NCBI GenBank assembly: GCA_020740775.1 | Contig: JAHEWK010000007.1 | Location: 1,736,001 to 1,800,000 of the forward strand | Length of the DNA stretch: 64,000 nt | Source: Ilyonectria destructans | Lineage: Eukaryota > Ascomycota > Sordariomycetes > Hypocreales > Nectriaceae | Direction of reading: 5' to 3' | The notes under the pieces: generated by a model | What the model saw: the letters and a program-made list of their open reading frames with translations, nothing else | Told to the model about the DNA's origin: nothing | Databases searched by the model: none | Position numbers and translations under genes: made by a program | Part shown: piece after piece, positions 42,988 through 54,458 of the stretch | How the letters are laid out: each line of letters starts with the position of its first letter | Numbering within the stretch: the stretch's first letter is position 1

Positions 42988-43599
42988 AGCGACGAATGTT
43001 TATGAGAAGAATGACGAAGGACACGCCAGGATGAATTAACGAAGGAAGATGGATAGGGGTAGCATAGTGATTTTTTATTTCGGGTTTGGCAGCATTTTGA
43101 AGCACAGGAATGGAATTTGACTCAATACATTACGATCGCTAGCAACATCGCCGGGCACATTTCAATATTTGTTTCAGTATCGTAGCACCACGCACTCTTG
43201 TTTTCATGTTATACTCGGAGTTACTACATATGCATCGTTTAACTCGTTTCGCTCCATTCTTAGGGTTCAAACAATATGAGGCATGTTGTTCGTAGACATG
43301 AGAAGCTGACATGGGGACTTGCTGGAAGCTCGTGATGTTGTCAAGATAGTGGCCAATGACATCTGGCTACAGATCTGCGCCTCGTTACAGCCACATTTGC
43401 GCGAAGTGGTTCGCCTGTTTGAGGCGGCGGTCACGAGGGCAACCAGGCTTCACCTGCGCGCTTTTGAAGCTCCAAGCAGATCAGGCTGCGCGTTGATCCA
43501 GACTTCTATCATTCAATTTCATCACGAAGACTCTAAAAACGTCTAAAACGCTATTAATCACAGAGAGCTGTAATAATTACGCCTGGACCTTTCGTAACC
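42988..43599. other. Intergenic, no gene seen
   Basis: About 610 bp between the secreted-protein gene and the NB-ARC gene. No supported feature was seen. Confidence 0.5.
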
Positions 43600-46500
43600 A
43601 TGGGAAGCTCCAGTAAAGACCCCAGTCTCAACGAGGCTGCCAACCCCTTCCGACCAGCTGATGCGAACATACCCCGACAACGCAAGCCATTCTCAACAAT
43701 GGTTTTCCCTCCTAATCCCCATTTCATTGATCGTCCGAAAATTTCAGACTGGCTCAATAAGAAATGTGCCCAGCCAGCTGCTCGTGTCGCGCTTGTTGGC
43801 CCGGGTGGTATTGGGTGAGTACAGATACGCTCAAAGATATACTCGTCTCACAACATCAGGAAATCGCAGCTGGCCATCAACTTTGCTCGTCAAACTCTAG
43901 ATCTGTCGCCCGATGCCTCGGTATTTTGGGTACCTTGTAGCAATCGAGATCGATTTGAGGAGGCATACCACGCTCTGGCGCACGAACTAAAGCGATGGGG
44001 GCAAAAGGGCTCGACAAAGGTCCCTCCATCAGTTCCAGAGTGTCTTGCCAAGGAGGAGAATGGGCCGTGGGTTATGATCCTTGACGACATAGAAGACGAT
44101 AATAGCTTCTTCACGACCCAACAGTTCGCAGCATCCCTCCCACAGAGCCGAAATGGGTCGATCATCCTCACGTCTCGCAACATAGACGTAGCAAGGCGAA
44201 CAGTAGGCGATCTTAGGAATGTCTTCAAGGTACCCGCAATGGAGGGCAATGAATCACGGCAACTTTTGCAACAGAAGCTTGGTGATAAATATAACCAAGA
44301 AGCAGCGATCGAGTTAGCATCGACTCTCCAGCATATACCCCTTGCTATCATACAGGCAGCCGCCTTCATCAAACGACAGAAACCACCCATTTCAATACAC
44401 ACATACCAAAGGGAGTTTCAGGCTCGCGAGAATAATCCGAACACCCTCCACCCTGATGCGAGCCGACTTCGCCATGCTGGAGGTGCCCCAATTTCTGTTG
44501 CGACCACTCTTCAGATCTCATTCGAACAGATTCGTCGCGAGAGACCATCCGCTGCAGATCTACTATCATTCATGAGCTTTTGTAACCCACAGGGAATTCC
44601 TAAGTCTGTGCTTCAGGATTATATCGACGGCGGGGAGGACGGAGCGGGCGACCCGAATGAGGACCTTGATGAGGATCTCGAAGTGCTTGATGGATACTCG
44701 CTGGTTTATGGATACTCGTTGGTAACAAGAGAAGGCCAAAGTGACTTTTTCGAAATTCATGCATCAGTGCAGTTTTATACAAGGAGCTGGCTCTCAACAT
44801 TTGATGATCAGCGATGGAGGCGAGAGGTCATACGATTAATGTCACATGAGTATCCACTAGGGGTCTACGAGAACTGGGCAGAGTCCCGGATACTACAGCA
44901 TCACATCGACGCGATTATAAACGAAGAGCCAGAGGATAAGAAATATGCTTCGACATGGACAAAACTAATTTTTAATGTGGGATGGCATCGATACCGAAGA
45001 GGAAATGATACTGAGGCGGGGGTATTCATCCAGCGAGCCCTCGAGGTTTGGGAGCGAGAACTTGGAAAAGAGGACCGATATATTATTACAAGCATTGGGA
45101 GCCTTGTATGGGCATTGCAAAACTGGGGCAAGCATGAAGAAGCCATGAAGATATGCCGGAAAGCTGTTGAATCAAGCAGGAGGGTGCTTGGTACAGATGA
45201 CCCAGACGCGGTTGCTATGACCAGGAGACTTGCATCAGTGTTGCATGACCAAGGCCAATACGATGAAGCAGAAAAAATCTATCGACAAGCTTGGGGGACG
45301 ATGGAGAGGGTCTTTGGGAGTTTTGACCGGGACACGCTGTCTACGCTGAGTAATCTTGCTTTGGTCTTGTATGGCCAAGGGAAGCACAATGAGGCAGAGA
45401 AGCTCTACAGACAAGCCTATGAGGCGATGGAGAGGTACCTTGGTAAAGATGACCGAGATACCCTCGAGAGCATCTATAATTTGGCTTCGGCGTTATATGC
45501 CCAGGGCAAGTATGAGGAGGCAAGAAAAATGTATCGACAAGCTGGAGAGGCGATGAAAAAGGTCCTTGGAAAAACCCATCCAGACACGCTCAGGAGCATC
45601 AACAACCTCGCGTCGACAACCCGGGCTCTCGGGAGATGGAAAGAATCCGAGGTGCTCTTCAAGCAAGTCATGGAGACACGAGCGATGGTACTGGGATCTG
45701 AGCACCCCGACACGCTAACTACCATGGCTAACCTAGCCTTGACCTACGGACGTCAAAGGCGATGGAGAGAAGCCGCAGGGTTGGGTAAAAAAGTGATTGA
45801 ATCAAGGAAGCAAGTATTAGGTGAAGATCATCCGGACACGATAACCAGCATGGTTAATTTGGCCGCTACCTTTGGAAACGAGGGCCGATGGAAGGAAGCA
45901 GGTGAATTATTCTCTCGTGTCATGGAGGCGAGAAAGCGAGTCTTGGGGGAAGAACACCCCGATACGGTAACCAGCATTGCCAACGTAGCCTCAACCTATC
46001 AAGATCAAGGAAGATGGGAAGAGGCCGAGCAGCTGGGAGTCCAGGTTTTGGAAGTGAGAAAGCGAGTGCTTGGTGAGGATCACCCTGATACTCTTTCCAG
46101 TATGGTTGCCCTAGCCTTTTTTAGGAAGGGCCATGGCCATGCGATGGATGCGATAACCTTGCTGGAAAACTGCCTGATGAGCCGCCAACGAATACTGGGT
46201 CTTGATCATCTCGACACGATATTCACTCGTTCAACTCTGGAGAAGTGGAAAGGTATCGGGATCCGAGCTCAGGTCTCCGAAACTGACGACTCTGATATCG
46301 CAACTTCAGCCACTTCGTACTCTTGGCCGGGACCAGACTCGACAAATCCGTCCTCGCTTCCATACGCTGGTACCGCAGATTGGGACCAAGTGGCCAAGAG
46401 TCGTCCACCTACGACCTTTTTCAACTACAAGATGCCTGGAATCGAACGAAAGCCGAACAAGAGAGATGAGAGCGATATCCACTCAGTTGAGTCTATATCA

Positions 46501-48533
46501 GACGATATCGAGTCCTTGGCCGAATCTCAGTCGGCCATGGCGGATTACCGACAAGCTGCGGTGAACTATATTGTGAGCAAATTTGCTGCCAATTCCGGCC
46601 TACTAGTCCTCTACCAAGAAGCGGCTCAGAGTATGGGCGAGGCAAAGTTTGTGAGAAATCACCGCCGTTTGTTAAAGAAACTGTTGCTGGACCTACACTG
46701 TGAAGGGAAATCGCCGTCTCAAAAGTTGGCGGTCGAGTTTTTGCGATCGCGAAGCAAGCGAACTCACATCTCACTCGGGATCCGCAACCTTGTTGCGCCG
46801 TCGGATAATACCATTCGAGAGGAAGTTACTCTGATGTTGAAACAAGAAAAGGATAATCTATTCCTTCTCAATCGACTTCTCGGAGAAAAGGACTCAGAAT
46901 TACGGTCCGCGCCCATGGACACTGCTTCTCATGGTGAGCCAAGCGTACGGTTTCCTGACCTAGATGGAGACGCTGCTAGTGAAGGAAGCGAGGAGAGTGA
47001 CAGCAGTAGTATCGATGGTTATGGAAGTAGCGACAACAATGAGATCGAGATTGGCGGAGATGATGTGCTTTCCAATCTGGAGGCGACGGCAGAATTCCTG
47101 ACCTCTGGACGACCATTCAATCTATACATGGACAATCTCCGCAGATTTTTGCGTTCCTTACCTATGGCAACCGACTTCAAGGACGACCCGGGATCAGATT
47201 TTGCAGCCACTTGTCTAGTGTCGGGGCAATTGTCGCACGAGAAGATTGAAAACTGCCCGAGGGAAGATTTCTCATCGAGTCAAGCAGAGCTCCATACAAA
47301 GACACCCTCATCGCTGTGGCTTTGGTTTATGAGTATCTACTCTCCACCACCGGTTGGCTACCGACGCCTCTCGTACACATGCGTAAGTCCCTTGTTGCTT
47401 CATGACGAATCGCGATTGACATGTTTCCAGGGCTGTGGAGAAGTTTCTTACGTCGACGTCCGGGAGCTATCATCAGGTGGAATCGATCGATTTCGGAGGA
47501 GGCTCATCGACAGTGTCTCGGCTGCCAGTACCGAGAAAGAAAACCCACCATCTCCAAATCACCCAACCCCTCCACCTCAAGCTCATCTGAAGACATCCGT
47601 GAGCACGCCACAGCCTAGCATCTTGCATATTCCGCATTCGACCCCGCCACTTGTTGCCCAACCCGGAAACACCTCCCCCGAGAAGATGGCCATTGAAATC
47701 TGCGGCGATCCCGAATACATTCTCCTTTGCATCAACACGAAGAATTCAACGGCTCTTGCCCATATTGAAACGAGTCTTCTCAGTAGCGATCAGTATCTAT
47801 TTCGGCAGATTTTCGATGAATATCAAAGGGTTAGAAGGGTGAATGAGTGGAGGATTTCATCTATTATTCCATCCTGGGTCAAGATTTCACTCCATTGGAT
47901 TTCAACACGGGTACCAAGCCCTCCGTCGCGAATAGGCTGGCTTATTTCCCCCTTATCCCTCCGAAATATCTGGCGGGGATTACACCTGCACAAGATTACA
48001 TCGGGAGACTTTGTCCGAGTACGTATAGGCCTACTTGATGCACTAATAATAATATCTGACTTTATTAGTTTCGTTTGATCCCCATACGAGAGGAATGCTG
48101 TCCTAGATGGTTCAAGAAGCGAGAACTTCCCCCGGAGACAGAAGTAAAAGCAGGGAGATATCGCTATGAACCTGTGCCGATGGACGACGTCGAGCTTGCT
48201 GAAATTCCATTATCGCACTTGCTTAAGCCTGGCCCTCACACCGACAGGTTCTGGATAACAACGTTTCCCAAAAAACTCCGTGAGCAGTTGGTCCGGCGAC
48301 CAGGTGCTGATGGACAGCGGGTTATAGGATGGGGCATTCGCATTAACGAGGGGTTGAACTGGAGCTACATTCTGCTTCTAACGCTAATTTTTCTAGTTAT
48401 GATTGGGTTTATTGTAATTGTTTATGCGATGGTCATGTCTGATGGATCCGCGGCTTTTGGTTTGGGGGCGTTCTTGGTTGCGGTATTTACTGTCTATAGT
48501 ACGTATCAATACTTAGCATGGAAGGAGGAGTGA
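43600..48533 (+). CDS. Giant NB-ARC/TPR STAND protein with membrane-anchored C-terminal domain
   Basis: Four exons: 43600-43814, 43860-47382, 47431-48018 and 48069-48533, giving 1596 aa. The NB-ARC domain has P-loop GPGGIGKSQ at about residue 65-74 (split by intron 1), WVMILDDIED as Walker B and SIILTSRN. Roughly ten kinesin-light-chain-like TPRs of about 42 residues (GEDHPDTLxSMxNLA consensus) span about 450-865. After a low-complexity linker comes a second, less known region: MADYRQAAVNYIVSKFAANS (about 965), an acidic Ser-rich stretch, then YTCGCGEVSYVDV, restored by removing a 48-nt stop-free intron. The end holds PRWFKKRELPP and two membrane helices (about 1540-1590). Such receptors mediate incompatibility. 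The joined C-terminal membrane module is unusual; a fusion of two genes or a missed gene boundary near 46.3-46.5 kb should be considered. Confidence 0.85.
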
Positions 48534-48914
48534 TCGGGAAGATCAATCCTATTCAATCCTATTCAATGGCAATGAATGGTAATTATTCGTATTAGTACTA
48601 ACATGCAAATGGCCCTCTGTGCAACGGAGTAGGGCTTGTCAATGGGTGTTGTGCTGATAGCAAGGGTGACTTTCCCGAGAACAAGCTCGTGGTCACCAAG
48701 TGAGCAACCATGGTCGCTCGTATCAACCAAGCGTGAGATATGGGGTTTGTGGGCTATGCTATCATTAATAAATATGCTGGCGATGTAGGATTAGTGACAA
48801 AAGCGATTGGGCAGGCCTGCTGCTGTATAAGGCTGCAAGATGAAAAAACAAACTACCCGCAGCAGTCATCATTAAGCGTTGTTGCTCACAGAAACCATTC
48901 AAACTAATTGAATG

Positions 48915-49188
48915 GAGTATTGCTATTCGCACACACCTATTGCTACTTGCACATATAGCTACATCTTCAATTCTGTTAGTAATTATATTATCCGAACAAA
49001 TTACTAATAGACTAATTCTGAGTATTTGTCTACTAAAAGACAAGATTTTATTTTAAACTTTTTATCAAGTCTATTTTATTATGAAATATAACCTGAGGTC
49101 CAAGAATTCTAATATGCACACCAGGTACCATAGTTTGCCTTGGGATTTAGCTGAAAGGACTTGTACCTGTGTGCTAATAGCAATACTC
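48915..49188. mobile_element. hAT-like MITE, copy 3 (274 bp)
   Basis: The ends are GAGTATTGCTATTCGCACAC and, inverted, GAGTATTGCTATTAGCACAC. Flanks ATTGAATG (48907-48914) and ATTAAATG (49189-49196) are an 8-bp target duplication with one mismatch. A second subterminal ATTGCTACTTGCACA unit follows the left end. The interior is AT-rich and non-coding and matches copy 1 in layout and length. The flanking 48534-48914 stretch shows no gene. Confidence 0.9.
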
Positions 49189-49293
49189 ATTAAATGACTT
49201 AGATTTAACAAACAAGAACCTTACACCTTACGGCCCTTTCGGTGTCTATTCTTTCTCAATCTGTCTCCCAGCTGTCTCACACACCGCCATAAA

Positions 49294-50294
49294 ATGACAG
49301 CCGCGCCAAGATATGAGATTGAACATCACATCACCAGCACCCGCGATGATCGTGATGCACGCTTCACGGTCCGCCGAAATGGCAAGGCCTTTTACATCAA
49401 TATTTCGTCGTCTAGTTCGCCAACCCTCCAATTATGATAAAAAAAGTACCTGTTGTATCTGGAGGTGCTCCGGTCCGGCGAAGAGGTTCTCGGCGACATC
49501 TACGACACTGATGTTATGAATGGGTCATGACTCCATTTGAGCCGCTTTTCGCCGAGCTCGCACCTAGCCCGCTATGCCACCCCAAGGATATTAAATTAAC
49601 TCCGCAAGAACACATTTTCCCCCAGTTTTCGTCTTTACATTAGACATTGTAGATTAAAAAATGAACCCGAGCCGTATCGTGGTGGAACAATCGCCTTATC
49701 GGCCGTCGTTTGTCCAATTTGATGACGGCTTCCTTGACGACATAGACTCGTGCACAGCATTCTACGATCCGGCTGGAATCATCTTGAGCTTCGAGGATCT
49801 AGAGGATGTGCTTTTCAAGGTACCTAATAAAGTTCTTATCGATAATAGCGAGATTGAATGCTTTTTAAGTTATGTAACTTCAGCGTCCAGATTAAACAGG
49901 AGCTTAAGATAAGATGATTCTCGCGGCCGGCCTGGATTCTTAACTGTACCTATGCCACCAACATGGCATCGTCATGGATGGCTGACTTTACGATTGGCCT
50001 GTTATTGACCTATATTGGCAATGGCGATCGCCCGCTGTCGACAAGGATTCACCCTGAAGAACCAACGACCCCGCGCCTGCGATCAGAGAATGGTGGATCG
50101 ATCAACTTGATGCCACCCTCGCAGAGCTACACAAGGCCGACATAGTCTGGGGAGATGTCAAGGCAGAGAACGTTTTGATTGACCGGGACAACAATGCATG
50201 GATGACTGATTTTGGTGACGGCTATACCGAGGGTTGGGTCGACCAAGAGATAGCAGGAACTGTGGAAGTGACTTGGTGGGTATGGCTAAGCTGA
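49294..50294 (+). pseudogene. Broken protein-kinase-like gene
   Basis: Pieces of one kinase-like protein lie in changing frames. An N-terminal part begins MTAAPRYEIEHHITS and FYINISSSSS and is broken by a stop next to a run of seven A (about 49439). A shifted piece WVMTPFEPLFAELAP follows at about 49523-49640. A middle piece lies at 49661-49912. The catalytic core ADIVWGDVKAENVLID and AWMTDFGDG is at about 50130-50225, carrying the D-x-K-x-x-N and DFG motifs. Stops between 49913 and 50080 and missing glycine-loop and VAIK motifs show that it cannot make a full kinase. Unrecognised introns could explain some gaps but not all stops. Confidence 0.7.
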
Positions 50295-50481
50295 GGAAGT
50301 TCATCTTTCCATCTAATGAGGTATCGAAGCATGAATGACAGGTACGGGTATTGCTAACCGTATGTAAATACACCTTAATTCACATTACTGCATCAATAAC
50401 AGGTCTCTGCAAGGAAGGACTGGTGAATAAGTTTGATACCCGGTGACATTCCTCACTGTCTCCATCCATTCTTAGTTATGA

Positions 50482-51594
50482 CTACAAGTCATCCACGGGA
50501 TCGGTACTCTGACCTTTGGGTAACTGGCTAATTAATCCAGAGCGGATAGAGCAGAGACCACTTTTAACCTGTTGATTCGTCGTTGTTTCAATCCGGAGCT
50601 CCAACTCGTCAATTCCGGCCTGCAGTTCCTGTCTTTGAACCTCCTCTGGATCAAGTTCCTCGTCTTCCTCGGCTTCATCAATTTCAGGCGTCTCTCGCAA
50701 AAGACCATCGCCGAATGCCGCCCCGAAAGACTCAGCCATACCCGCATCCTTGATGGCGAATACAACGTCGTCCAGGCCGTCCCACGTCTCCTTTTTGTTC
50801 TTATTTTTGCCTTCCTTCCGAGGCAAAAGAACCTTCCTCCAAGCTGCCGCTATTTCACCCACGGGGTTTCCGTATGCTCCGCATCCCCAAGCTCCAAGCA
50901 CGACCTTTGTCACACCTTTTGCTTGGCAAATCCGCAGTACCATCTTCATCTTCTGTACGACCAGCTCACGGTCCTTTTCATTTGCGTATGATCCCCTTCC
51001 AGCGTCGTCACGGTCCGTCTCAGGGCCTCGTAGCATTGCCGCAGTGATACAGTCCACAAACCAGCGATCTTTCTTCTCCAGCAGTTCGTCGGCTGCTTCG
51101 TCTCTGAAGACCAACACGTCAGGCGTATAGACTGCTCCCAGCTCCGGCAACCGGTAATATTCATCTTTCAAAGATGCAAGCAGTGTGGTACGCATACACA
51201 GTGACTCCTCCTGACTGCTGGCGCCGTTGAGGAACCCTCCGCCTGGCGATAGAGGCGAGGCCATGTTCAGAATGGCGACCTTGGGCACCTTGCGACCGTG
51301 ACTGACTTGATCCCCTGGAGATGCGGCTTCATTGAGAAGCGAATGAGCCGCAGTCAATGTGTCGGCTACCCGAAGCGTAAGACGAGGCCCATCTCTGATG
51401 TCTGAAGATTGCTCTTGATTTTGCAGCGGCGGGCTGACAATCAGCTCTGCAGCCTCGATGCCGCGACGTGCACGGGGATGCGTTGGTAGCAGCGATGGGA
51501 TTAACTGGTTGATTGTGACCTTGGCCTTTTTCGACCGAGCATCACGGCGGAAGCTCGCGGGCGGTTGGCCAACTGAGGGTTCGGTTCTTCCCAT
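50482..51594 (-). CDS. PARG-like macrodomain protein (TIGR02452 type)
   Basis: A single exon of 370 aa. The PARG-type signature is clear: NMASPLSPGGGFLNGASSQE followed by Glu, that is GGG-x6-QEE, where the Glu pair hydrolyses ADP-ribose links. The following CMRTTLL, VYTPDVLVFRDE and LGAWGCGAYGNP segments match the TIGR02452/DUF2263 family found in fungi and bacteria. The enzyme would remove poly- or mono-ADP-ribose, or process ADP-ribosylated nucleic acid or small molecules; the substrate is inferred. The C-terminal acidic tail (EEDEELDPEE) is probably disordered. No targeting signal is seen. Confidence 0.9.
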   Translation of the reverse strand: MGRTEPSVGQPPASFRRDARSKKAKVTINQLIPSLLPTHPRARRGIEAAELIVSPPLQNQEQSSDIRDGPRLTLRVADTLTAAHSLLNEAASPGDQVSHGRKVPKVAILNMASPLSPGGGFLNGASSQEESLCMRTTLLASLKDEYYRLPELGAVYTPDVLVFRDEAADELLEKKDRWFVDCITAAMLRGPETDRDDAGRGSYANEKDRELVVQKMKMVLRICQAKGVTKVVLGAWGCGAYGNPVGEIAAAWRKVLLPRKEGKNKNKKETWDGLDDVVFAIKDAGMAESFGAAFGDGLLRETPEIDEAEEDEELDPEEVQRQELQAGIDELELRIETTTNQQVKSGLCSIRSGLISQLPKGQSTDPVDDL

Positions 51595-52155
51595 TTTGAT
51601 GTGAAAAGGTTGATGAGTTTAGTGAGATGTTTGGTGATGATTTGTAGCGGGTAGGTGACGCTATTAGTACAGCTCCAAAGCTCTGTGCTGCAGCGGGGTT
51701 CTGTGTTACAGCGGGGCGGCAGTGCTGAGGACCCTGATAACCTCGATGGGTTGACTAACAACCCTTGTGGACGAGTTCGTAGTAGACGATCCTATTAGAA
51801 TATCTTTAATCATTAGATGATGAATACAAACTGAAAGACTTAGCGCTCTAGTACCTAATCGTTTGCTTCCCGATTAGCCACTCCTCAGTTCTAGATTGCC
51901 TCACCGATTGTACGCAAATTTCGGGAGTCAGTCTCTCCTGCAAAGTAACTCTGTCCGAACATTGGAATGAAATTGATTGACTTGGGCTGTCTGGAACCTG
52001 AGTCTGACTTGTCCCGGAAGTAGACGCAACCTGGATTTCGTTATGTGCAGCCACGGATAGTATGGGCGACTCAGAACGTCGAGGGAATTAATTTTGTCTA
52101 CCCAAAGAATTACACGCCTCTAGGTTACAATTGACTAAATAAGCCAAGCCACCCT
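51595..52155. other. Intergenic, no gene seen
   Basis: About 560 bp between the PARG-like gene and the acetyltransferase 3' end. No supported feature was seen. Confidence 0.5.
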
Positions 52156-52722
52156 CTAGCCGTCTAACAAACTCTTCAACATGATGTTATCCCTTTGAAC
52201 AACAGTTCCAACCACAAAATCATGGTGGCCAACCCTGTGATAGCCCCATTTCTCGTATGCACTGAGGGCCCTGTAATTCTCTTCCCAAACTCCAAGCCAG
52301 ATGTTTTTATATCCTCGTTCCCTGGCCATTTCGTGTATTGTTGACGAAAGCAGCCCGCCGATGCCTCTCCCGTGTCCTGATGGATGCACGTAGATTCTCT
52401 GCAGCTCAACTGCGTCTTCCACGTGAGCAATGCAAGGCTCAGAGCTGCCAGTGTTGAGATATGAGAATCCAAGGATCTGGCCTTCTGACCCAGCCGCAAC
52501 TATAATGTGTTTGTTCTCATCTTGAATGTCTTGAGTAATGGCGGCGACTGTGTATGATTCGTCGAGAAATGCTTGAAGCTCATGAGCTTCTACCGAGTGT
52601 CCAAACGTGGCGGTGAAAACATAAGCGCCAAGCTTTGCGATACTTGGAGCGTCGGCAAGCTGCACTTTTCGGATCGTAACAGGCATCCCAAGCGAGCCTG
52701 ACTTCTTTTTTGACACGGTCAT
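52156..52722 (-). CDS. GNAT-family N-acetyltransferase
   Basis: A single exon of 188 aa from the first ATG at 52722. The open frame extends further upstream only through a TTG. The acetyl-CoA-binding motif is VELQRIYVHPSGHGRGIGG, containing the Q/RxxGxG/A loop, followed by WLGVWEENYRALSAYEKWGY, the typical GNAT C-terminal helix and bulge. The fold is complete from the beta-1 segment VTIRKVQLADAPSIAKLGA. The acceptor may be an amino acid, peptide N-terminus or small amine; it cannot be told. Possibly a stand-alone gene; the neighbours give no clue. Confidence 0.9.
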   Translation of the reverse strand: MTVSKKKSGSLGMPVTIRKVQLADAPSIAKLGAYVFTATFGHSVEAHELQAFLDESYTVAAITQDIQDENKHIIVAAGSEGQILGFSYLNTGSSEPCIAHVEDAVELQRIYVHPSGHGRGIGGLLSSTIHEMARERGYKNIWLGVWEENYRALSAYEKWGYHRVGHHDFVVGTVVQRDNIMLKSLLDG

Positions 52723-53458
52723 TGTTGTAGTTGAACAGAATGCAGAGAGGGTGGATGCTTGACTGAAGGCAACTGCTCGTTGAATGGATCCGTAAGTAAC
52801 AAACAAAGAACAATGGCCTATTGTATCTTTAGACGATAAAATGCAATCGGAATCGAATTATCACTGAAATTTTTGGCTGGGGAAACTGGCTCCGAGGTGT
52901 TCACCATTTATGTGAAATCGAGCCCACGGCTTAACTCCGAGCTAGGCTACGGTACTCCGAAGACTGACGGGTGGATTGAACGGGAATGGTCGGTGATTCG
53001 TTCCACTGTAAATATTCTCCAGTCTAGCTGGTTTTTGACAATGGTGCGCGCCCTGAAATTGACAGCGCTAAGATCCTTCACTAGTTCGAGGTCCTGATCG
53101 GTATCTCCGTGCTAGCGGATGAGCTACGGTTGAGAAAACGGTGACATGTCCAGATTTTCGGGCTCAAGATAAGTCATAAGGGAAATATGGGCGACAAAAG
53201 AAAACAAGAGAAAGTTATGGAATGACTGGCGGGATTATGTAGATTGTGAGTATTTTTGCATTGATCCCCGGTGGGTTGAACTGTTGCAAATGCGTTGAAG
53301 ATTTCAGGATTCAAACAAAATACTCTTTTCAAGTTGGACGTTCATATTTCTGGATCGCCCGTTTCAACTGAGTGATTGACAGCATCCTTTGGTGAGCCCT
53401 AAATTGTCCACGGCGACATGAGATTCGGCATCTCGCAGGTGTCGCCGTGTAGCTCTTC
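52723..53458. other. Intergenic, no gene seen
   Basis: About 740 bp with several CTCCGA/CGGTACTCCG-like half-sites near 52890-52960 but no gene. Confidence 0.45.
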
Positions 53459-54040
53459 CTAGCAGCTGGAATCTTGACACGAAGGAAGAACCATCTATTC
53501 CATGTTAGTCTCCCAATTCTTTAAGATATCACGATCCATGGACAGTGAATATTGTAGGCCACAACTTACCTGCCACATATCAATTATGACATATTTCCCC
53601 TTATCCTCGCCTGTGGGCCGTTGCAACACTCCAGTAGCAACGACATAGTTGAGCCACTCATAGTCAGGATGTCCAGTTTGGAAAATGCCTCTCAGCAGAG
53701 TTTGGTTGTTGGGTTGCGTTGGGCCCGCCGTTTGGATAAATATATCCGCACCGTCATCAGTCCGCAGGTTATACCGGGTGTCGGGGAAGAAGACACCTTT
53801 TGTGTCGGTAACGCCCCAGTCGGCGCCAAGATTGTTGATAGTACCGGACATGCGCGGACCAGAAAATGTGCCTCCTACGATTGGAATTACCACTCGGCTT
53901 CCCTGACCGTAGTCTCCGATTTGCCAACGTTCACCGAGAGTACAATTGACGGTATAGAGGAACTCTAATGACGGCGTACCGAGGCGCTGACCAGTGGTGA
54001 TGGCCGTCAATGCCAGGGCCAAGAAAGAAGAGAGTCTCAT
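53459..54040 (-). CDS. Secreted DUF3237-family protein
   Basis: Two exons, 54040-53570 and 53494-53459, giving 168 aa. The start is the ATG of MRLSSFLALALTAITTG, a signal peptide. The mature part matches the DUF3237 beta-barrel: VIPIVGGTFSGPRMSGTI, LGADWGVTD and TRYNLRTDDGADIFIQTAG. The intron ends in a GACTAAC-like branch point; without splicing the frame would run 25 codons further and stop at 53495. The family has no established function. The extracellular location is inferred from the signal peptide. Confidence 0.85.
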
Positions 54041-54458
54041 ATTGATTTGTTGTTGTAGTGCCGGAATACAGAAACCCACTCAGACTCCAAGATTATTTAT
54101 CATTATCCATCCTCCCTTAGTCCAAATCTGCCCGCGGCTGAGATTGTTTGCGGAGTTCACCCCGCAACTTGCAAGCGGGGATCGCGGCATTTGTCGCGGC
54201 ATCTAGTCTTGGCTATGACAGAATTTGCTTGATGGTACCCAATTTTCATTCATATTGAAATGGGTAGAAGTTTGGTGAATAAAATTCGGACGTGGTGGCG
54301 TCCTCAGCCATTACCCAAGGTGGGCGTCATTCAAGTACCCACAAAACCCCAACCTGATCGAGGCTCTAGGATTCTTCCTAATAATACTAAATAACTGTCA
54401 AGTTACAGAATTAACGAGCCTTCGAGCTCGGCAAAGAATCCAAACGCCTTCCAACCAA
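54041..54458. other. Intergenic, no gene seen
   Basis: About 420 bp between the DUF3237 gene start and the 3' end of the next regulator. No supported feature was seen. Confidence 0.5.
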
